Assembly: GCF_900142435.1 (NCBI RefSeq)
Contig: NZ_LT670846.1
Coordinates: 186,001-250,000, forward strand
Direction: 5' to 3'
Length of the DNA: 64,000 nucleotides
Source: Thermocrinis minervae
GTDB taxonomy: Bacteria; Aquificota; Aquificia; Aquificales; Aquificaceae
Under the pieces are notes generated by a model, which was given only the letters and a program-made list of their open reading frames with translations, did no database searches and had not been told where the DNA came from. A program made the position numbers and the translations under genes. Shown here piece after piece: positions 17,524-25,566 of this stretch. Numbering within the stretch: the stretch's first letter is position 1; each line of letters starts with the position of its first letter.

Positions 17524-17552
17524 AATATAACACACAGTGCTAAACCTTTCAA
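17524..17552 (-). promoter_or_regulatory. Promoter of the HU gene
   Basis: On the minus strand TTGAAA (-35, 17547-17552) and TATATT (-10, 17524-17529) are separated by 17 bp, 34 bp upstream of the HU ATG. A plus-strand TATAAT at 17587-17592 probably serves the divergent ccl gene, 10 nt from its ATG. Confidence 0.6.
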
Positions 17553-17602
17553 TATCCGCAACTGGATGAACCTCCGGTGGTACGTTTATAATATTTAATG
17601 CC

Positions 17603-18382
17603 ATGGAGAAGAAGTGGAGAACGGCCATAACTCAACACATAGGACATGAAACATACATAAGGGGCTACAGGCTTTTAGATCTTGTAGGTAACCTCACCTT
17701 CGCCCAGGCTATCTACCTGATCCTCAAAGGTGAGCTACCCAACGAGAAAGAGTCCAAGATGATGGAAGCTATATTCGTGTCGGTCATAGACCATGGCATA
17801 GCTCCACCTTCTGCTATAGCCGCAAGAGCTGTCGCATCTGGTGGAAACTCTCTAAACGTAGGTGTGGCCGCGGGAGTTCTGGCTTTTGGTTCAGCCCATG
17901 GGGGAGCTCTAGAAGATGCCATGAGGTTCATACAAGAAGGTGTTGCCAGCCAAAAGCCAGTACAAGACATAGTAAAGGAGTACTTAGAGAGCAAAAAACC
18001 CATACCAGGGTACGGCCACAGGTACTACAAAGACTTTGACCCAAGGACCAAAAGGCTCATGGATATAGCCAAAGAGCTAGGTTTTTATGACAAGCACTGT
18101 CAGTTTGCTCAGGAGGTAGAAGAAGAAATAGCAAGGCAAAAGGGTAAAAGGTTGGTTCTTAACGTAGACGGAGCCATAGCTGCAGTGGTTTCCGAGATGG
18201 GCTTTGACTGGCGCCTTGGAAAAGGATTTTTCATCATAGGAAGGGTACCAGGTCTAGTAGCACACGTTTACGAAGAACTTACGATGGAAAAACCCTTCTC
18301 TAAGAGGTTAGACGAAGAGAAGGAGACAGAATATATAGGTGTGCCACCCAGAGAGCTTCCACCAGAGTTTAGGAAACTCTAA
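17603..18382 (+). CDS. ccl: Citryl-CoA lyase (citrate-synthase-like)
   Basis: Citryl-CoA lyase splits citryl-CoA into acetyl-CoA and oxaloacetate. In Hydrogenobacter it works with citryl-CoA synthetase to replace ATP citrate lyase in the reductive TCA cycle, the CO2-fixation route. The 259-aa protein resembles the catalytic C-terminal part of citrate synthase: SAHGGALEDAM near residues 92-102 (active His), GYGHRYYKDFDPR near 136-148 (second His), and the LNVDGAIAAVVSEMGFDW segment. It is far shorter than a normal citrate synthase (about 370-430), matching the described Ccl. A citryl-CoA lyase call rests on size and lineage; a divergent citrate synthase is the alternative. The 3' end overlaps the convergent dehydrogenase by 14 bp. 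Confidence 0.85.
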   Translation: MEKKWRTAITQHIGHETYIRGYRLLDLVGNLTFAQAIYLILKGELPNEKESKMMEAIFVSVIDHGIAPPSAIAARAVASGGNSLNVGVAAGVLAFGSAHGGALEDAMRFIQEGVASQKPVQDIVKEYLESKKPIPGYGHRYYKDFDPRTKRLMDIAKELGFYDKHCQFAQEVEEEIARQKGKRLVLNVDGAIAAVVSEMGFDWRLGKGFFIIGRVPGLVAHVYEELTMEKPFSKRLDEEKETEYIGVPPRELPPEFRKL

Positions 18383-19400
18383 GCACTATCTTTCCAAAGT
18401 GCTTGGACTCTTCCAGGTATCTGTGGGCCTCTGGGGCCTCCTTCAAATCAAAAACCTTGTCCACCACGGGTTTTAGTAGACCTCGATCGTATAGCTCTGA
18501 TATCTTAAACAGGTCTGCTCTGGGCCCCATGTAGACACCGAGCAGCTCTATCTCCCTTACGAAGATGTACCTTATGTCTATTTTTGTCTCACTTCCTGTA
18601 GTAGTTCCGAAGAAAACCAACTTTCCACCCTTTCTCAGGCACTCCACACTCTTCCAGAAGGTGGAGCTTCCCACATGGTCCATCACTATGTCCACACCTT
18701 CTTTAAAGATCGATCTTACCTCTTTGACCACATCCTGCGTGTAATGGTTTATAACCACATCAGCCCCAAGCTCTTTGCATCTCCTGGCTTTTTCCTCGTT
18801 TCCTGCCGTTGTTATGACAAAGGCTCCAAAGAGCTTAGCAACCTGTATACCCACTACACCAACACCGGAAGAGCCACCCCATATGAGAACCTTATGGTAA
18901 GGCTTTATCTGAGCCTTCTCAACTAGAGCGTTCCAAACAGTAAGAGATGTAAGGGGAAAGCTGCAAGCCTCCTCAAAGCTCAAGTTTTTAGGCTTTGGTA
19001 AGACGTTTCTCTCCGGAACCTTAACAAACTCTGCATAAGCTCCCTTAGTTTTGAGTCCTAGTATGTCGTAATCCCTACAATGGTTATCATGTCCCTTCTG
19101 GCAGTCGTAGCACACGCCACAGGATAGCCCAGGAGCTACTATAACCTCATCTCCTTCTTTCACACTTTTAACACCTTCTCCCACTTTGCATACAACACCA
19201 CTAACATCTGAACCTAAGATATGAGGCAGCTGCGGTTTTACAGCCAACGCTCCCATCCTAACCCAAAGGTCAAGGTGGTTAAGGGCTACGCACTTAACCT
19301 TTATGAGTACCTCACCAGGACCTACAGAAGGTTCCGGAAAATCCTCTACGTACTGTAGGTTCTCAACACCACCGAAGTCCTTCAAAACTACTGCACGCAT
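18369..19400 (-). CDS. Zinc-type alcohol dehydrogenase/quinone oxidoreductase
   Basis: This 343-aa protein belongs to the medium-chain dehydrogenase/reductase superfamily. The GroES-like domain holds the structural zinc site CGVCYDCQKGHDNHC (about residues 94-108). The Rossmann domain has the GGSSGVGVVGIQVAKLFG nucleotide loop near 175. In the catalytic zinc site Cys is conserved at VKCVALNHLDL (C38), but the following residues are quinone-reductase-like, so the substrate (alcohol, aldehyde or quinone) is open. It is the last gene of a three-gene minus-strand operon, 5 bp after the His/Lys-repeat gene. Confidence 0.88.
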   Translation of the reverse strand: MRAVVLKDFGGVENLQYVEDFPEPSVGPGEVLIKVKCVALNHLDLWVRMGALAVKPQLPHILGSDVSGVVCKVGEGVKSVKEGDEVIVAPGLSCGVCYDCQKGHDNHCRDYDILGLKTKGAYAEFVKVPERNVLPKPKNLSFEEACSFPLTSLTVWNALVEKAQIKPYHKVLIWGGSSGVGVVGIQVAKLFGAFVITTAGNEEKARRCKELGADVVINHYTQDVVKEVRSIFKEGVDIVMDHVGSSTFWKSVECLRKGGKLVFFGTTTGSETKIDIRYIFVREIELLGVYMGPRADLFKISELYDRGLLKPVVDKVFDLKEAPEAHRYLEESKHFGKIVLRVS

Positions 19401-19405
19401 GTAAG

Positions 19406-19663
19406 TTACATCCCATTTACCATGTTCTCAAGCTTTACACCTTCACCCTCTTGCGGACTGTTTATGTGGTGGGAATGCCTAACTTTAAACGTTACTTTGT
19501 GTTTTCTATGCTTTTTGTGTTTTTTGTGTTTCTTGTGTTTCTTGTGCTTGCTAAACTTAACCACCTTCATCCTTTTTTCTTTAGCGTCTGCATGGTTAAC
19601 AAACACAGGCTCTAGCAGGCTAAAAGAAAAAAGGGCTAGCATAAGAAATAGTAGCTTCCTCAT
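19406..19663 (-). CDS. Small secreted His/Lys-repeat protein
   Basis: This 85-aa protein has a clear signal peptide (MRKLLFLMLALFSFSLLEPV, probably cleaved after HADA near residue 27). The mature part contains five consecutive HKK-type triplets between His40 and His55, then further His residues (RHSHHINSP), giving a very basic, His-rich chain of about 58 residues. Such spacing could bind Ni, Cu, Zn or heme, or bind polyanions; no family is recognised. The ATG has AGGAGGTG 7 nt upstream. It lies 2 bp after the polyferredoxin gene and 5 bp before the dehydrogenase, so all three are co-transcribed. Confidence 0.75.
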   Translation of the reverse strand: MRKLLFLMLALFSFSLLEPVFVNHADAKEKRMKVVKFSKHKKHKKHKKHKKHRKHKVTFKVRHSHHINSPQEGEGVKLENMVNGM

Positions 19664-19665
19664 GA

Positions 19666-20202
19666 TTACACCTCCTCTTGAGTAGTATACACCTCAAACA
19701 GCTCTCTGTAGAGCTCCGAGTCTATCCTCCTAGCAGTGTGCCTCTCCTTTGGTATTTCATCCAACTCAACAAAGTAAAGGCAGTTGGTAACACATTTAGA
19801 GACGCAGGAAGGTAAAAGACCCCTTTCTACTCTACTGTAGCAGTAGTCACACTTTTCTACCTTCATGGTGGATGGGTTAAAGCTTATAGCACCGTAAGGA
19901 CAAGCTATTATGCAGGCTTTGCAGCCTATACACAACGGCTTTTCCACGTACACTATACCATCCTTTTCCCTCTTCTTCATAGCAGAAGTAGGACATGCAA
20001 ACACGCATGGAGCAGGATCGCAGTGAAAGCAGTTCATGGGAAGGAAGAAAGCATCGGCAGCGTCACCCACGTGTCCTATCCTGAAGACCTTCATAGGTCT
20101 TATGCCAAACTCCTCTATACCTTTTTCCTGCTTACATGCCACCTCACAGGAGAGGCAGCCTATACATCTGTCAAGGTCTATGAGCATAACTGGTTTTGCC
20201 AT
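19666..20202 (-). CDS. Four-cluster [4Fe-4S] electron-transfer protein (NrfC/DmsB/HycB-like)
   Basis: This 178-aa protein carries four cysteine sets: CIGCLSCEVAC (residues 12-22), CFHCDPAPCVFAC (about 58-70), CIGCKACIIAC (about 91-101) and CDYCYSRVERG...CVSKC (about 119-137). This is the layout of the beta subunit of molybdopterin oxidoreductases and similar membrane complexes, which passes electrons between a catalytic subunit and quinone. No catalytic or membrane-anchor subunit is adjacent. There is no Tat signal, so it is cytoplasmic. A TATAAT lies 10 nt before the ATG. It heads the operon with the His/Lys-repeat protein and a dehydrogenase. Confidence 0.88.
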   Translation of the reverse strand: MAKPVMLIDLDRCIGCLSCEVACKQEKGIEEFGIRPMKVFRIGHVGDAADAFFLPMNCFHCDPAPCVFACPTSAMKKREKDGIVYVEKPLCIGCKACIIACPYGAISFNPSTMKVEKCDYCYSRVERGLLPSCVSKCVTNCLYFVELDEIPKERHTARRIDSELYRELFEVYTTQEEV

Positions 20203-20243
20203 ACTACCTGTGATTATAACTTAGCGGTTAAAATACTATACCC

Positions 20244-21161
20244 ATGGAGTACGCATTCTTTGAAGGCAAGATAGTTCCCGTAGAAGAGGCCAAGATAAGC
20301 ATAAAGACCAACTCTTTCCACTACGGTACTGCCGTGTTTGAGGGGATAAGGGCCTACTGGAACGAAAAAGACCAACAGCTCTATATGCTCTTCGCAAAGG
20401 AACACTATGACAGGCTCATCAGGAACGCAAGGGCTCTTTTTATGGAACTCCCCTACACGGCCGAAGATTTAGTAGAGATAACCAAAGAACTCTTAAGAAA
20501 GAACCAGATAAGGCAGGATGTCTACATAAGACCCATAGCCTATTTTAAGGACCTTGCACTGACTCCAAAGCTCGTAGGTTTCACACCTGAGGTGGCCATA
20601 TACACCTACAATTTTGGAAGATACCTAAACACTTCTTCAGGTATAAGGGTAAAGGTGTCCTCCTGGAGAAGGAACGACGACAACTCTATACCCTCAAGGT
20701 GGAAGGTGGCGGGAGCTTACGTCAACAGTGCGCTGGCCAAGACAGAAGCCCTGCTAGCAGGATACGACGAGGCCATAATGCTTAACCAACACGGCTTTTT
20801 GGCAGAAGGCTCAGGCGAGAACATATTTCTGATAAGGGAAGGGAAGGCTATAACACCTTCCTACCAGGAGCACATACTGGAGGGTATAACTAGGAAGGCT
20901 GTGATTATGCTACTCAAAAAGGAACTCGTAATGGAGGTTATAGAAAGACCTGTGGCCAGGAGTGAACTTTACGTAGCCGACGAGATATTCTTGACAGGTA
21001 CCGCTGCTGAGATAACTCCTGTGGTAGAAGTAGATAATAGGAAGGTAGGAAACGGCGAAATAGGGCCTATAACGAGGGAGCTTCAAGAGATCTACTTTAA
21101 CGCCGTAAGAGGTAACATAGAAAGGTACAAGGTCTGGCTAACACCCGTGTATGAAAAATAG
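20244..21161 (+). CDS. ilvE: Branched-chain amino acid aminotransferase
   Basis: IlvE is a class IV (D-amino-acid-transaminase fold) PLP enzyme that performs the last step of Leu, Ile and Val synthesis. The 305-aa protein has the HYGTAVFEGIRAY N-terminal segment, the PLP lysine K154 in RWKVAGAYVNS, and the LAEGSGENIFL signature near residues 191-201, followed by EGITRKAVI and FLTGTAAEITPV. A TAAAAT hexamer is 9 nt before the ATG, consistent with a very short leader. It begins a plus-strand run to trmI. Confidence 0.95.
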   Translation: MEYAFFEGKIVPVEEAKISIKTNSFHYGTAVFEGIRAYWNEKDQQLYMLFAKEHYDRLIRNARALFMELPYTAEDLVEITKELLRKNQIRQDVYIRPIAYFKDLALTPKLVGFTPEVAIYTYNFGRYLNTSSGIRVKVSSWRRNDDNSIPSRWKVAGAYVNSALAKTEALLAGYDEAIMLNQHGFLAEGSGENIFLIREGKAITPSYQEHILEGITRKAVIMLLKKELVMEVIERPVARSELYVADEIFLTGTAAEITPVVEVDNRKVGNGEIGPITRELQEIYFNAVRGNIERYKVWLTPVYEK

Positions 21162-22215
21162 TACATTTGAGGAGCTGAAAGAAAGAGCAGAATCCCTTCT
21201 CAGAGAGGAAAGGTTCTTATCCTCAAAGGAACCAATAAAAAGGTTGCTCAAGGACAAGGGCATACCTTACCAAGAAGAAAAGTTTGAAGTTGAAGTACTG
21301 GTTCCGCAAGAGGTAAAACTGCAGGTAGATAACAGAACTGTACCCGCTGTGGGATACGTAGGAAGCCCAAACATCGAAGTTGAAGGATACGTAAAAGAAG
21401 ACCCTTTGGCTGGAGATATAGCATTAACTCCCAAAAGGTCTGACAGAAGGGTTTTTCAGAAACTAAAGGAAAAGGGTGTAAAGGCCATTATAACGTACAT
21501 GGAAGATCTAGATGCACATTTCCACGGTAGCGCGGTGGGTCTTGACCTTCCAATAATCAACGTAAGAAAAGAACATGTAGAGTTACTCAAGGATGCATAC
21601 GTAAAGCTCAAAGTAAAGAGTAAGCTCGTAAAAACCACAGGAACCAACCTTCTGTCAGAAGTAGGAAGAGGAGCCATATTCTACCTCGTAGCGCATACTG
21701 ACACAAAGCCAGGCACTTTTGGAGCCATAGACAACGGCATAGGCTTTTTAACCCTTATATACATATTTGACGAGCTAAGAAGAGACTACAAACTTCCCTT
21801 TAAACTTAGGCTGCTACTTACAGACTTTGAAGAAGTAGGCCTTCTAGGATCAAAGCATCACGTACAGAAATTACCAAAACACACTTACTACTGTATAAAC
21901 GTAGACTCCATAGGATGGACAAACCCATCCGTCCTGTACAAGGATGCAGAAGGCTACAACGGTCAAACTATAAACGAAAAGTTTTTCAAGCACGCGTCTG
22001 AGTTCAGTGTAAACATAGAATGGAAGGCTGTACCGTCCGCCATCAGCGACCATATACCCTTTAAACAGCAGGGAGTAGAAACGCTCTTTTTGACCTCACA
22101 TCCCTTCTCTATAAGACATACGCCGTACGATAACGTTCACAGCATAGACTGGGATATGGTACGCATGTGGTTTGACCTTATACTTTCCTTCATAAGGAGG
22201 TTTCACAAGATATGA
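21151..22215 (+). CDS. M28-family zinc peptidase/aminopeptidase
   Basis: This 354-aa protein is an M28 (aminopeptidase Y/S-like) metallopeptidase. The di-zinc ligands appear in order: His in VAHTDTKPGTFGAIDNG with the following Asp, Glu-Glu in TDFEEVGLLGS, Asp in INVDSIGW, and a final His in IRHTPYDN. A PA-like insert precedes the catalytic core. I see no signal peptide, so it is probably a cytoplasmic exopeptidase. The start overlaps ilvE by 11 bp. The substrate is not predictable. Confidence 0.85.
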   Translation: MKNSTFEELKERAESLLREERFLSSKEPIKRLLKDKGIPYQEEKFEVEVLVPQEVKLQVDNRTVPAVGYVGSPNIEVEGYVKEDPLAGDIALTPKRSDRRVFQKLKEKGVKAIITYMEDLDAHFHGSAVGLDLPIINVRKEHVELLKDAYVKLKVKSKLVKTTGTNLLSEVGRGAIFYLVAHTDTKPGTFGAIDNGIGFLTLIYIFDELRRDYKLPFKLRLLLTDFEEVGLLGSKHHVQKLPKHTYYCINVDSIGWTNPSVLYKDAEGYNGQTINEKFFKHASEFSVNIEWKAVPSAISDHIPFKQQGVETLFLTSHPFSIRHTPYDNVHSIDWDMVRMWFDLILSFIRRFHKI

Positions 22216-22784
22216 TGTTTCTGCTGATTCTCATACTACCACTCCTTGTATGGTCGGATACACTTAGCAACCTAAGCAAGAAGCTTGAGAAGGTAAGGAC
22301 CATAAGGGTAGACTTTATACAGAGAGTTCAGTACCCATGGTCAGCAAGACCTGAGATTTCAAAGGGCATAATATACGCACAGAAGGGTGGCAAGTTCAGG
22401 ATAGAGTACACAAGCCCACAAAGGCTTTTGATAGTATCAAACGGTAAAGACATACTCATAGAGTACCCCGGGAAAAATATAAGGTATATAGACAACATTC
22501 AGAACAACAGATCCTCAGTGGTGGAGGCCATCTTTTTACTTTCAAAACCCCTGGAAGATGTATTTAAACCAGTGCTCGAGAGTTCAAGGAACGGTAAAGT
22601 AATGCTAACGCTTGTACCTAAGGTAAAAGATAGCACTATAGAAAGAGTAACGCTAGAGTTAGAAGACTTGGACATACGGAAGATGTGGATAGAGGCCCCA
22701 GACGGTACACGTGTGGAGCTAGAGTTCATAAACATAAAGGAGAACTTTACACCATCCCCAAACCTGTTTACAGTATGGAAATAA
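22212..22784 (+). CDS. lolA: Outer-membrane lipoprotein carrier LolA
   Basis: LolA is the periplasmic chaperone that takes lipoproteins from the LolCDE exporter to the outer membrane. The 190-aa protein starts with a short signal peptide (MMFLLILILPLLVWSD). The mature part has the LolA fold: TIRVDFIQRVQYPW, the KGGKFRIEYTSPQRLLIVSNGKDILIEYPG beta sheet core, and a C-terminal LELEDLDIRKMWIEAPDGTRVELEFINIK region. The presence of LolA implies a diderm envelope, agreeing with the lipoproteins in this window. The ATG overlaps the peptidase stop by 4 bp. Confidence 0.88.
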   Translation: MMFLLILILPLLVWSDTLSNLSKKLEKVRTIRVDFIQRVQYPWSARPEISKGIIYAQKGGKFRIEYTSPQRLLIVSNGKDILIEYPGKNIRYIDNIQNNRSSVVEAIFLLSKPLEDVFKPVLESSRNGKVMLTLVPKVKDSTIERVTLELEDLDIRKMWIEAPDGTRVELEFINIKENFTPSPNLFTVWK

Positions 22785-23233
22785 GAAGGCTTACACCAGA
22801 GGATATACCAAGCATGGTAGACCTGTATCTGGAAGGCTACAAGGGTTTGGAAGAGTATGCCTACACGAACCGAGAAGATGTAGAGGCTTACATGGGGTGG
22901 CTCTTCAGAAGAGATGTAGCTGGAATATGGGGTGCATTTGACAACGGTAAACTTGTGGGCTTTGTAGCAGCAGATGGCAACTGGTTTAGCAAGAGAGAGG
23001 GTAAAGTGGTTGGAGCCATACACGAGCTTGTAGTACATCCCAAGTACAGAGGTATGGGATTAGGTAAGAAGCTTATGAAGAAAGCTTTGGAATACTTCAA
23101 AGAAAGAGGTCTTGACCTTGCTGAACTTTGGGTGGGAGATGAAAACAAAGATGCAATAAACTTTTACAAGTCTTTGGGTTTTAAGGAAAGAGACAGGTTT
23201 AACTACTGGATAAGGATGGTAAGGAATGTTTAA
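22775..23233 (+). CDS. GNAT-family N-acetyltransferase
   Basis: This 152-aa protein transfers an acetyl group from acetyl-CoA to an unknown amine. The acetyl-CoA-binding motif A is HELVVHPKYRGMGLGKKLMKKAL near residues 85-107, followed by the ENKDAINFYKSLGF motif B. I start it at the ATG at 22775, which overlaps lolA by 10 bp; a longer frame from 22685 would merely read lolA out of frame. RimI-like protein modification or small-molecule acetylation are both possible. Confidence 0.88.
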   Translation: MEIRRLTPEDIPSMVDLYLEGYKGLEEYAYTNREDVEAYMGWLFRRDVAGIWGAFDNGKLVGFVAADGNWFSKREGKVVGAIHELVVHPKYRGMGLGKKLMKKALEYFKERGLDLAELWVGDENKDAINFYKSLGFKERDRFNYWIRMVRNV

Positions 23234-23963
23234 GGAAGGTGATTACATCCTTATAGTCTACGGAGACAAAAGATTCTTAAAAAGACTAAGTAAAGGCTTC
23301 AGCCTTAACGTAAAGGATGCAGTCTTGAAATTCGAGGATGTGGTAGGAAAGGAAGAAGGGAGCAAAGTAGGAGATTTTTACCTATTTAGACCAACGGTAG
23401 AAGAGATAATTCTGTACGGTTTTAAGAGAAAAACTCAGATAATCTATCCGAAGGATGCCTTCTACATAGCTTACACCCTTGGTTTGGACAAGAGTAAGAG
23501 GGTACTAGAGTTTGGAACTGGAAGCGGAGCCCTTACGACTGTACTTTCTCTACTCGGAGGTGAGGTGTGGACCTTTGAGGCTTCTGAGAATTTCTATAAG
23601 CTAGCCCTTAGCAACTGGGAAGCTTTTGGTCTTTGTAAGGAGGTAAAGCACTTTAACATGGACTTTATGCAAGCAGAGTTGGAAGAAGAGTTTTTTGACG
23701 CTGCCTTTGTAGACGTAAGAGAACCATGGCACTACCTTGAAAAGCTTCACAAAGTACTAAAGAAGGGAGCAAGGTGTGGATTCTTACTCCCTACAACAAA
23801 CCAAGTTAGCACCCTTCTTAAAAACCTACAGGGTTTATTCTCGGATGTGACAGTCCTCGAGATACTCCACAGGTACTACAAAACAAACCCAGATAGACTA
23901 AGGCCCGAAGACAGGATGGTAGCCCACACGGGCTATCTTATATTCTGCAGGAAGATAACGTAG
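23226..23963 (+). CDS. trmI: tRNA (adenine-N1)-methyltransferase TrmI
   Basis: TrmI methylates A58 (and in some archaea A57) of tRNAs, a modification that stabilises tRNA at high temperature. The 245-aa protein has the beta-rich N-terminal domain and the SAM-binding motif I EFGTGSGALT near residues 96-105. The acidic EASENFYKLA and AFVDVREPWHYL segments are characteristic of the TrmI/Trm61 family. Its end overlaps the convergent rsmG gene by 31 bp. Confidence 0.93.
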   Translation: MFKEGDYILIVYGDKRFLKRLSKGFSLNVKDAVLKFEDVVGKEEGSKVGDFYLFRPTVEEIILYGFKRKTQIIYPKDAFYIAYTLGLDKSKRVLEFGTGSGALTTVLSLLGGEVWTFEASENFYKLALSNWEAFGLCKEVKHFNMDFMQAELEEEFFDAAFVDVREPWHYLEKLHKVLKKGARCGFLLPTTNQVSTLLKNLQGLFSDVTVLEILHRYYKTNPDRLRPEDRMVAHTGYLIFCRKIT

Positions 23964-24439
23964 CTTTCCTTTATGTCAGGCAGGCTTATTCTGCAATAAT
24001 CAAAGCCCGTGGGAACTTCAGACCCCTTCATTATGAATATGTACCTACTTGACAGTCTCCTCAGAAGCTCAAGTATATCTTCAAGCTTCCCTAGAGCCCT
24101 ACAGACCACTAGGTCAAAAGTCCTTTCTACCTTCTCGGCCCTTGTACAGAGGACCTCATAGTCCAAAGAGAGCTTTACCTTAAGGTACTCCAAGAAGGAA
24201 CACTTCTTATGAACGCTCTCTATTAAAGTAAGGTTTATCCTGTCGCCGTAGAATATCTTTAAGGGTACACCTGGAAAGCCAGCTCCGCTACCCACATCAC
24301 AGACAGAAAGGCCATCTACGCGTATGGACTTCTCCTCAAAACAAAGGCTAAGACTGATCGAGTCTAAAAAGTGTCTTACCACTATGAGATGATCTTCTTC
24401 TATGGAGGTTAAGTTATGAACCTTGTTCCATCTTTTCAA
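23933..24439 (-). CDS. rsmG: 16S rRNA (guanine-N7)-methyltransferase RsmG, N-terminus unresolved
   Basis: RsmG methylates G527 of 16S rRNA. The SAM motif is CDVGSGAGFPGVPLKI, with the RAEKVERTFDLVVCRALG segment and a C-terminal SYRIS/SYVIF part. The TTG at 24439 is the first canonical start in frame, giving 168 aa, but it removes the normal N-terminal helix. The frame stays open upstream to about 24553, and the conserved N-terminal sequence (KELIKEVFSRNGFQLNQQQ by translation) is encoded there without any ATG, GTG or TTG. An ATA at 24535 has GGAGGA 6 nt upstream and is the best candidate start; it would overlap sco by 22 bp. Confidence 0.9.
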   Translation of the reverse strand: MKRWNKVHNLTSIEEDHLIVVRHFLDSISLSLCFEEKSIRVDGLSVCDVGSGAGFPGVPLKIFYGDRINLTLIESVHKKCSFLEYLKVKLSLDYEVLCTRAEKVERTFDLVVCRALGKLEDILELLRRLSSRYIFIMKGSEVPTGFDYCRISLPDIKESYVIFLQNIR

Positions 24440-24513
24440 CTCTTGGAGGTATACGTAGAAAAGGTCTATTTGCTGTTGATTAAGCTGAAAGCCGTTCCTT
24501 GAAAAGACCTCCT

Positions 24514-25107
24514 TTATAAGCTCCTTAGTATGTATCGCAGATCCTCCGCCATCTTATCAGGATCCTGCTTACCTGGTGTGTAGATTGCCTTTATCTTCAT
24601 ATCTGGAGTGACTAGGTAGACGCTAGCCGTATGGTCCACCAAGTAGCCCACGGCAGAACCGCTGTTTTCTACCTTCCTGTAGTAGACTTTGTACTCCTTT
24701 GCCACATTTCTTATCTCATCAGGGGTTCCAGTAAAGCCCATGAAGTTAGGATTGAAAAAGGGTACGTAGCCTTTTAGCTGCTGCGGTGTGTCCCTTTCTG
24801 GGTCAACGCTTATGAATATTACCTTAACTCTCTTTTGCTCCTCAGGGGACAACTTTTTGTACATGGTTGCGAGCCTTTGAAGTGTATCGGGGCATACGTC
24901 TGGACAGTTGGTGTAGCCGAAGAATATGAGGGCAACTTTATCCTTGCCCAGGAGTTGGGAAAGCTTCTCCCTCTTGCCATCCTGGTTGGTAAGCTCAAAG
25001 TCATACGCGGGCAGATCCACCACATGACCGTAGAACTTGTAGGGCTTTTGACAAGACCAGAGAATCATAAGGAAGGTAAAGACAAAGAGAAAGTTAAACC
25101 TACTCAT
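24514..25107 (-). CDS. SCO1/SenC copper-binding lipoprotein
   Basis: SCO proteins deliver copper to the CuA centre of cytochrome c oxidase or act as thiol reductases. The 197-aa protein has a lipoprotein signal ending LMILWSC (about Cys19), then a thioredoxin fold with the copper motif CPDVCPD near residues 69-75 and the conserved His in VDHTASVYLV near 164. It is therefore anchored in the periplasm or on the outer face. An aerobic or microaerobic terminal oxidase is implied, but no oxidase genes are in the window. Confidence 0.92.
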   Translation of the reverse strand: MSRFNFLFVFTFLMILWSCQKPYKFYGHVVDLPAYDFELTNQDGKREKLSQLLGKDKVALIFFGYTNCPDVCPDTLQRLATMYKKLSPEEQKRVKVIFISVDPERDTPQQLKGYVPFFNPNFMGFTGTPDEIRNVAKEYKVYYRKVENSGSAVGYLVDHTASVYLVTPDMKIKAIYTPGKQDPDKMAEDLRYILRSL

Positions 25108-25120
25108 AAGATACTAAATT

Positions 25121-25564
25121 TTAACCACCAAAGGCTGTTATGTAGTCAGCAACTGTGGACGCTGCTATAGACCTTGGCTTGACCACAGGTTTTAAACCCT
25201 GAGCAAGAACGTAACCTATGGCTTCCTTTATTATGATGCTTGAACCGTGCTCAGGGTTAGGGTTTATGTCTAGGTGTACCTCAAAGGGTCTGTCTTCCAC
25301 CACTTCCGCTATCTCCAAGGCTACAAGGACGGCCCTGCTTACCTCTTCCATAAGTCTCTGCCTTAGAGACTTTATCTTGTTAACCTTCTCCGTCTTCCAG
25401 AAGACCTTAGCTCCCCTACATGAATCTATATGAACCACGATAACTGTCACAAATAGGGTCTTGTCCTTCAACTGCCTTGAATCACAACCCACGTAAACGG
25501 CTGTCTGCTTTGAGGTTTCTCTTATAAACCTTTTGACCTCTTCCACGTCGCTGTACTGGGGCAT
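25121..25564 (-). CDS. RNase H-like protein of the DUF458/YkuK family
   Basis: This 147-aa protein resembles the YkuK (DUF458) family, which has an RNase H-like fold and no settled function. Recognisable parts are the AVYVGCDSRQLK opening strand with an acidic residue, FVTVIVVHID, a long helix, EVHLDINPNPEHGSS near residues 100-114, and the C-terminal KPRSIAASTVADYIT segment with positions suited to metal binding. It lies between sco and a small cysteine-rich gene, 2 bp from the latter, in one minus-strand operon. Confidence 0.78.
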   Translation of the reverse strand: MPQYSDVEEVKRFIRETSKQTAVYVGCDSRQLKDKTLFVTVIVVHIDSCRGAKVFWKTEKVNKIKSLRQRLMEEVSRAVLVALEIAEVVEDRPFEVHLDINPNPEHGSSIIIKEAIGYVLAQGLKPVVKPRSIAASTVADYITAFGG

Positions 25565-25566
25565 GT

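Noticed and set aside
17491-17628. HU start at 17628
   Set aside because: The extra 46 residues include the promoter and no HU-like sequence, while 17490 has AGGAGGG.
19422-19685. Plus-strand frame rich in Phe, Leu and Cys opposite the His/Lys-repeat gene
   Set aside because: The low-complexity composition is the reverse complement of the HKK repeat. There is no ribosome site and the minus strand has a signal peptide and a strong Shine-Dalgarno.
22685-22774. GNAT start at 22685
   Set aside because: It reads lolA in another frame. The family N-terminus MEIRRLTPED starts at 22775.
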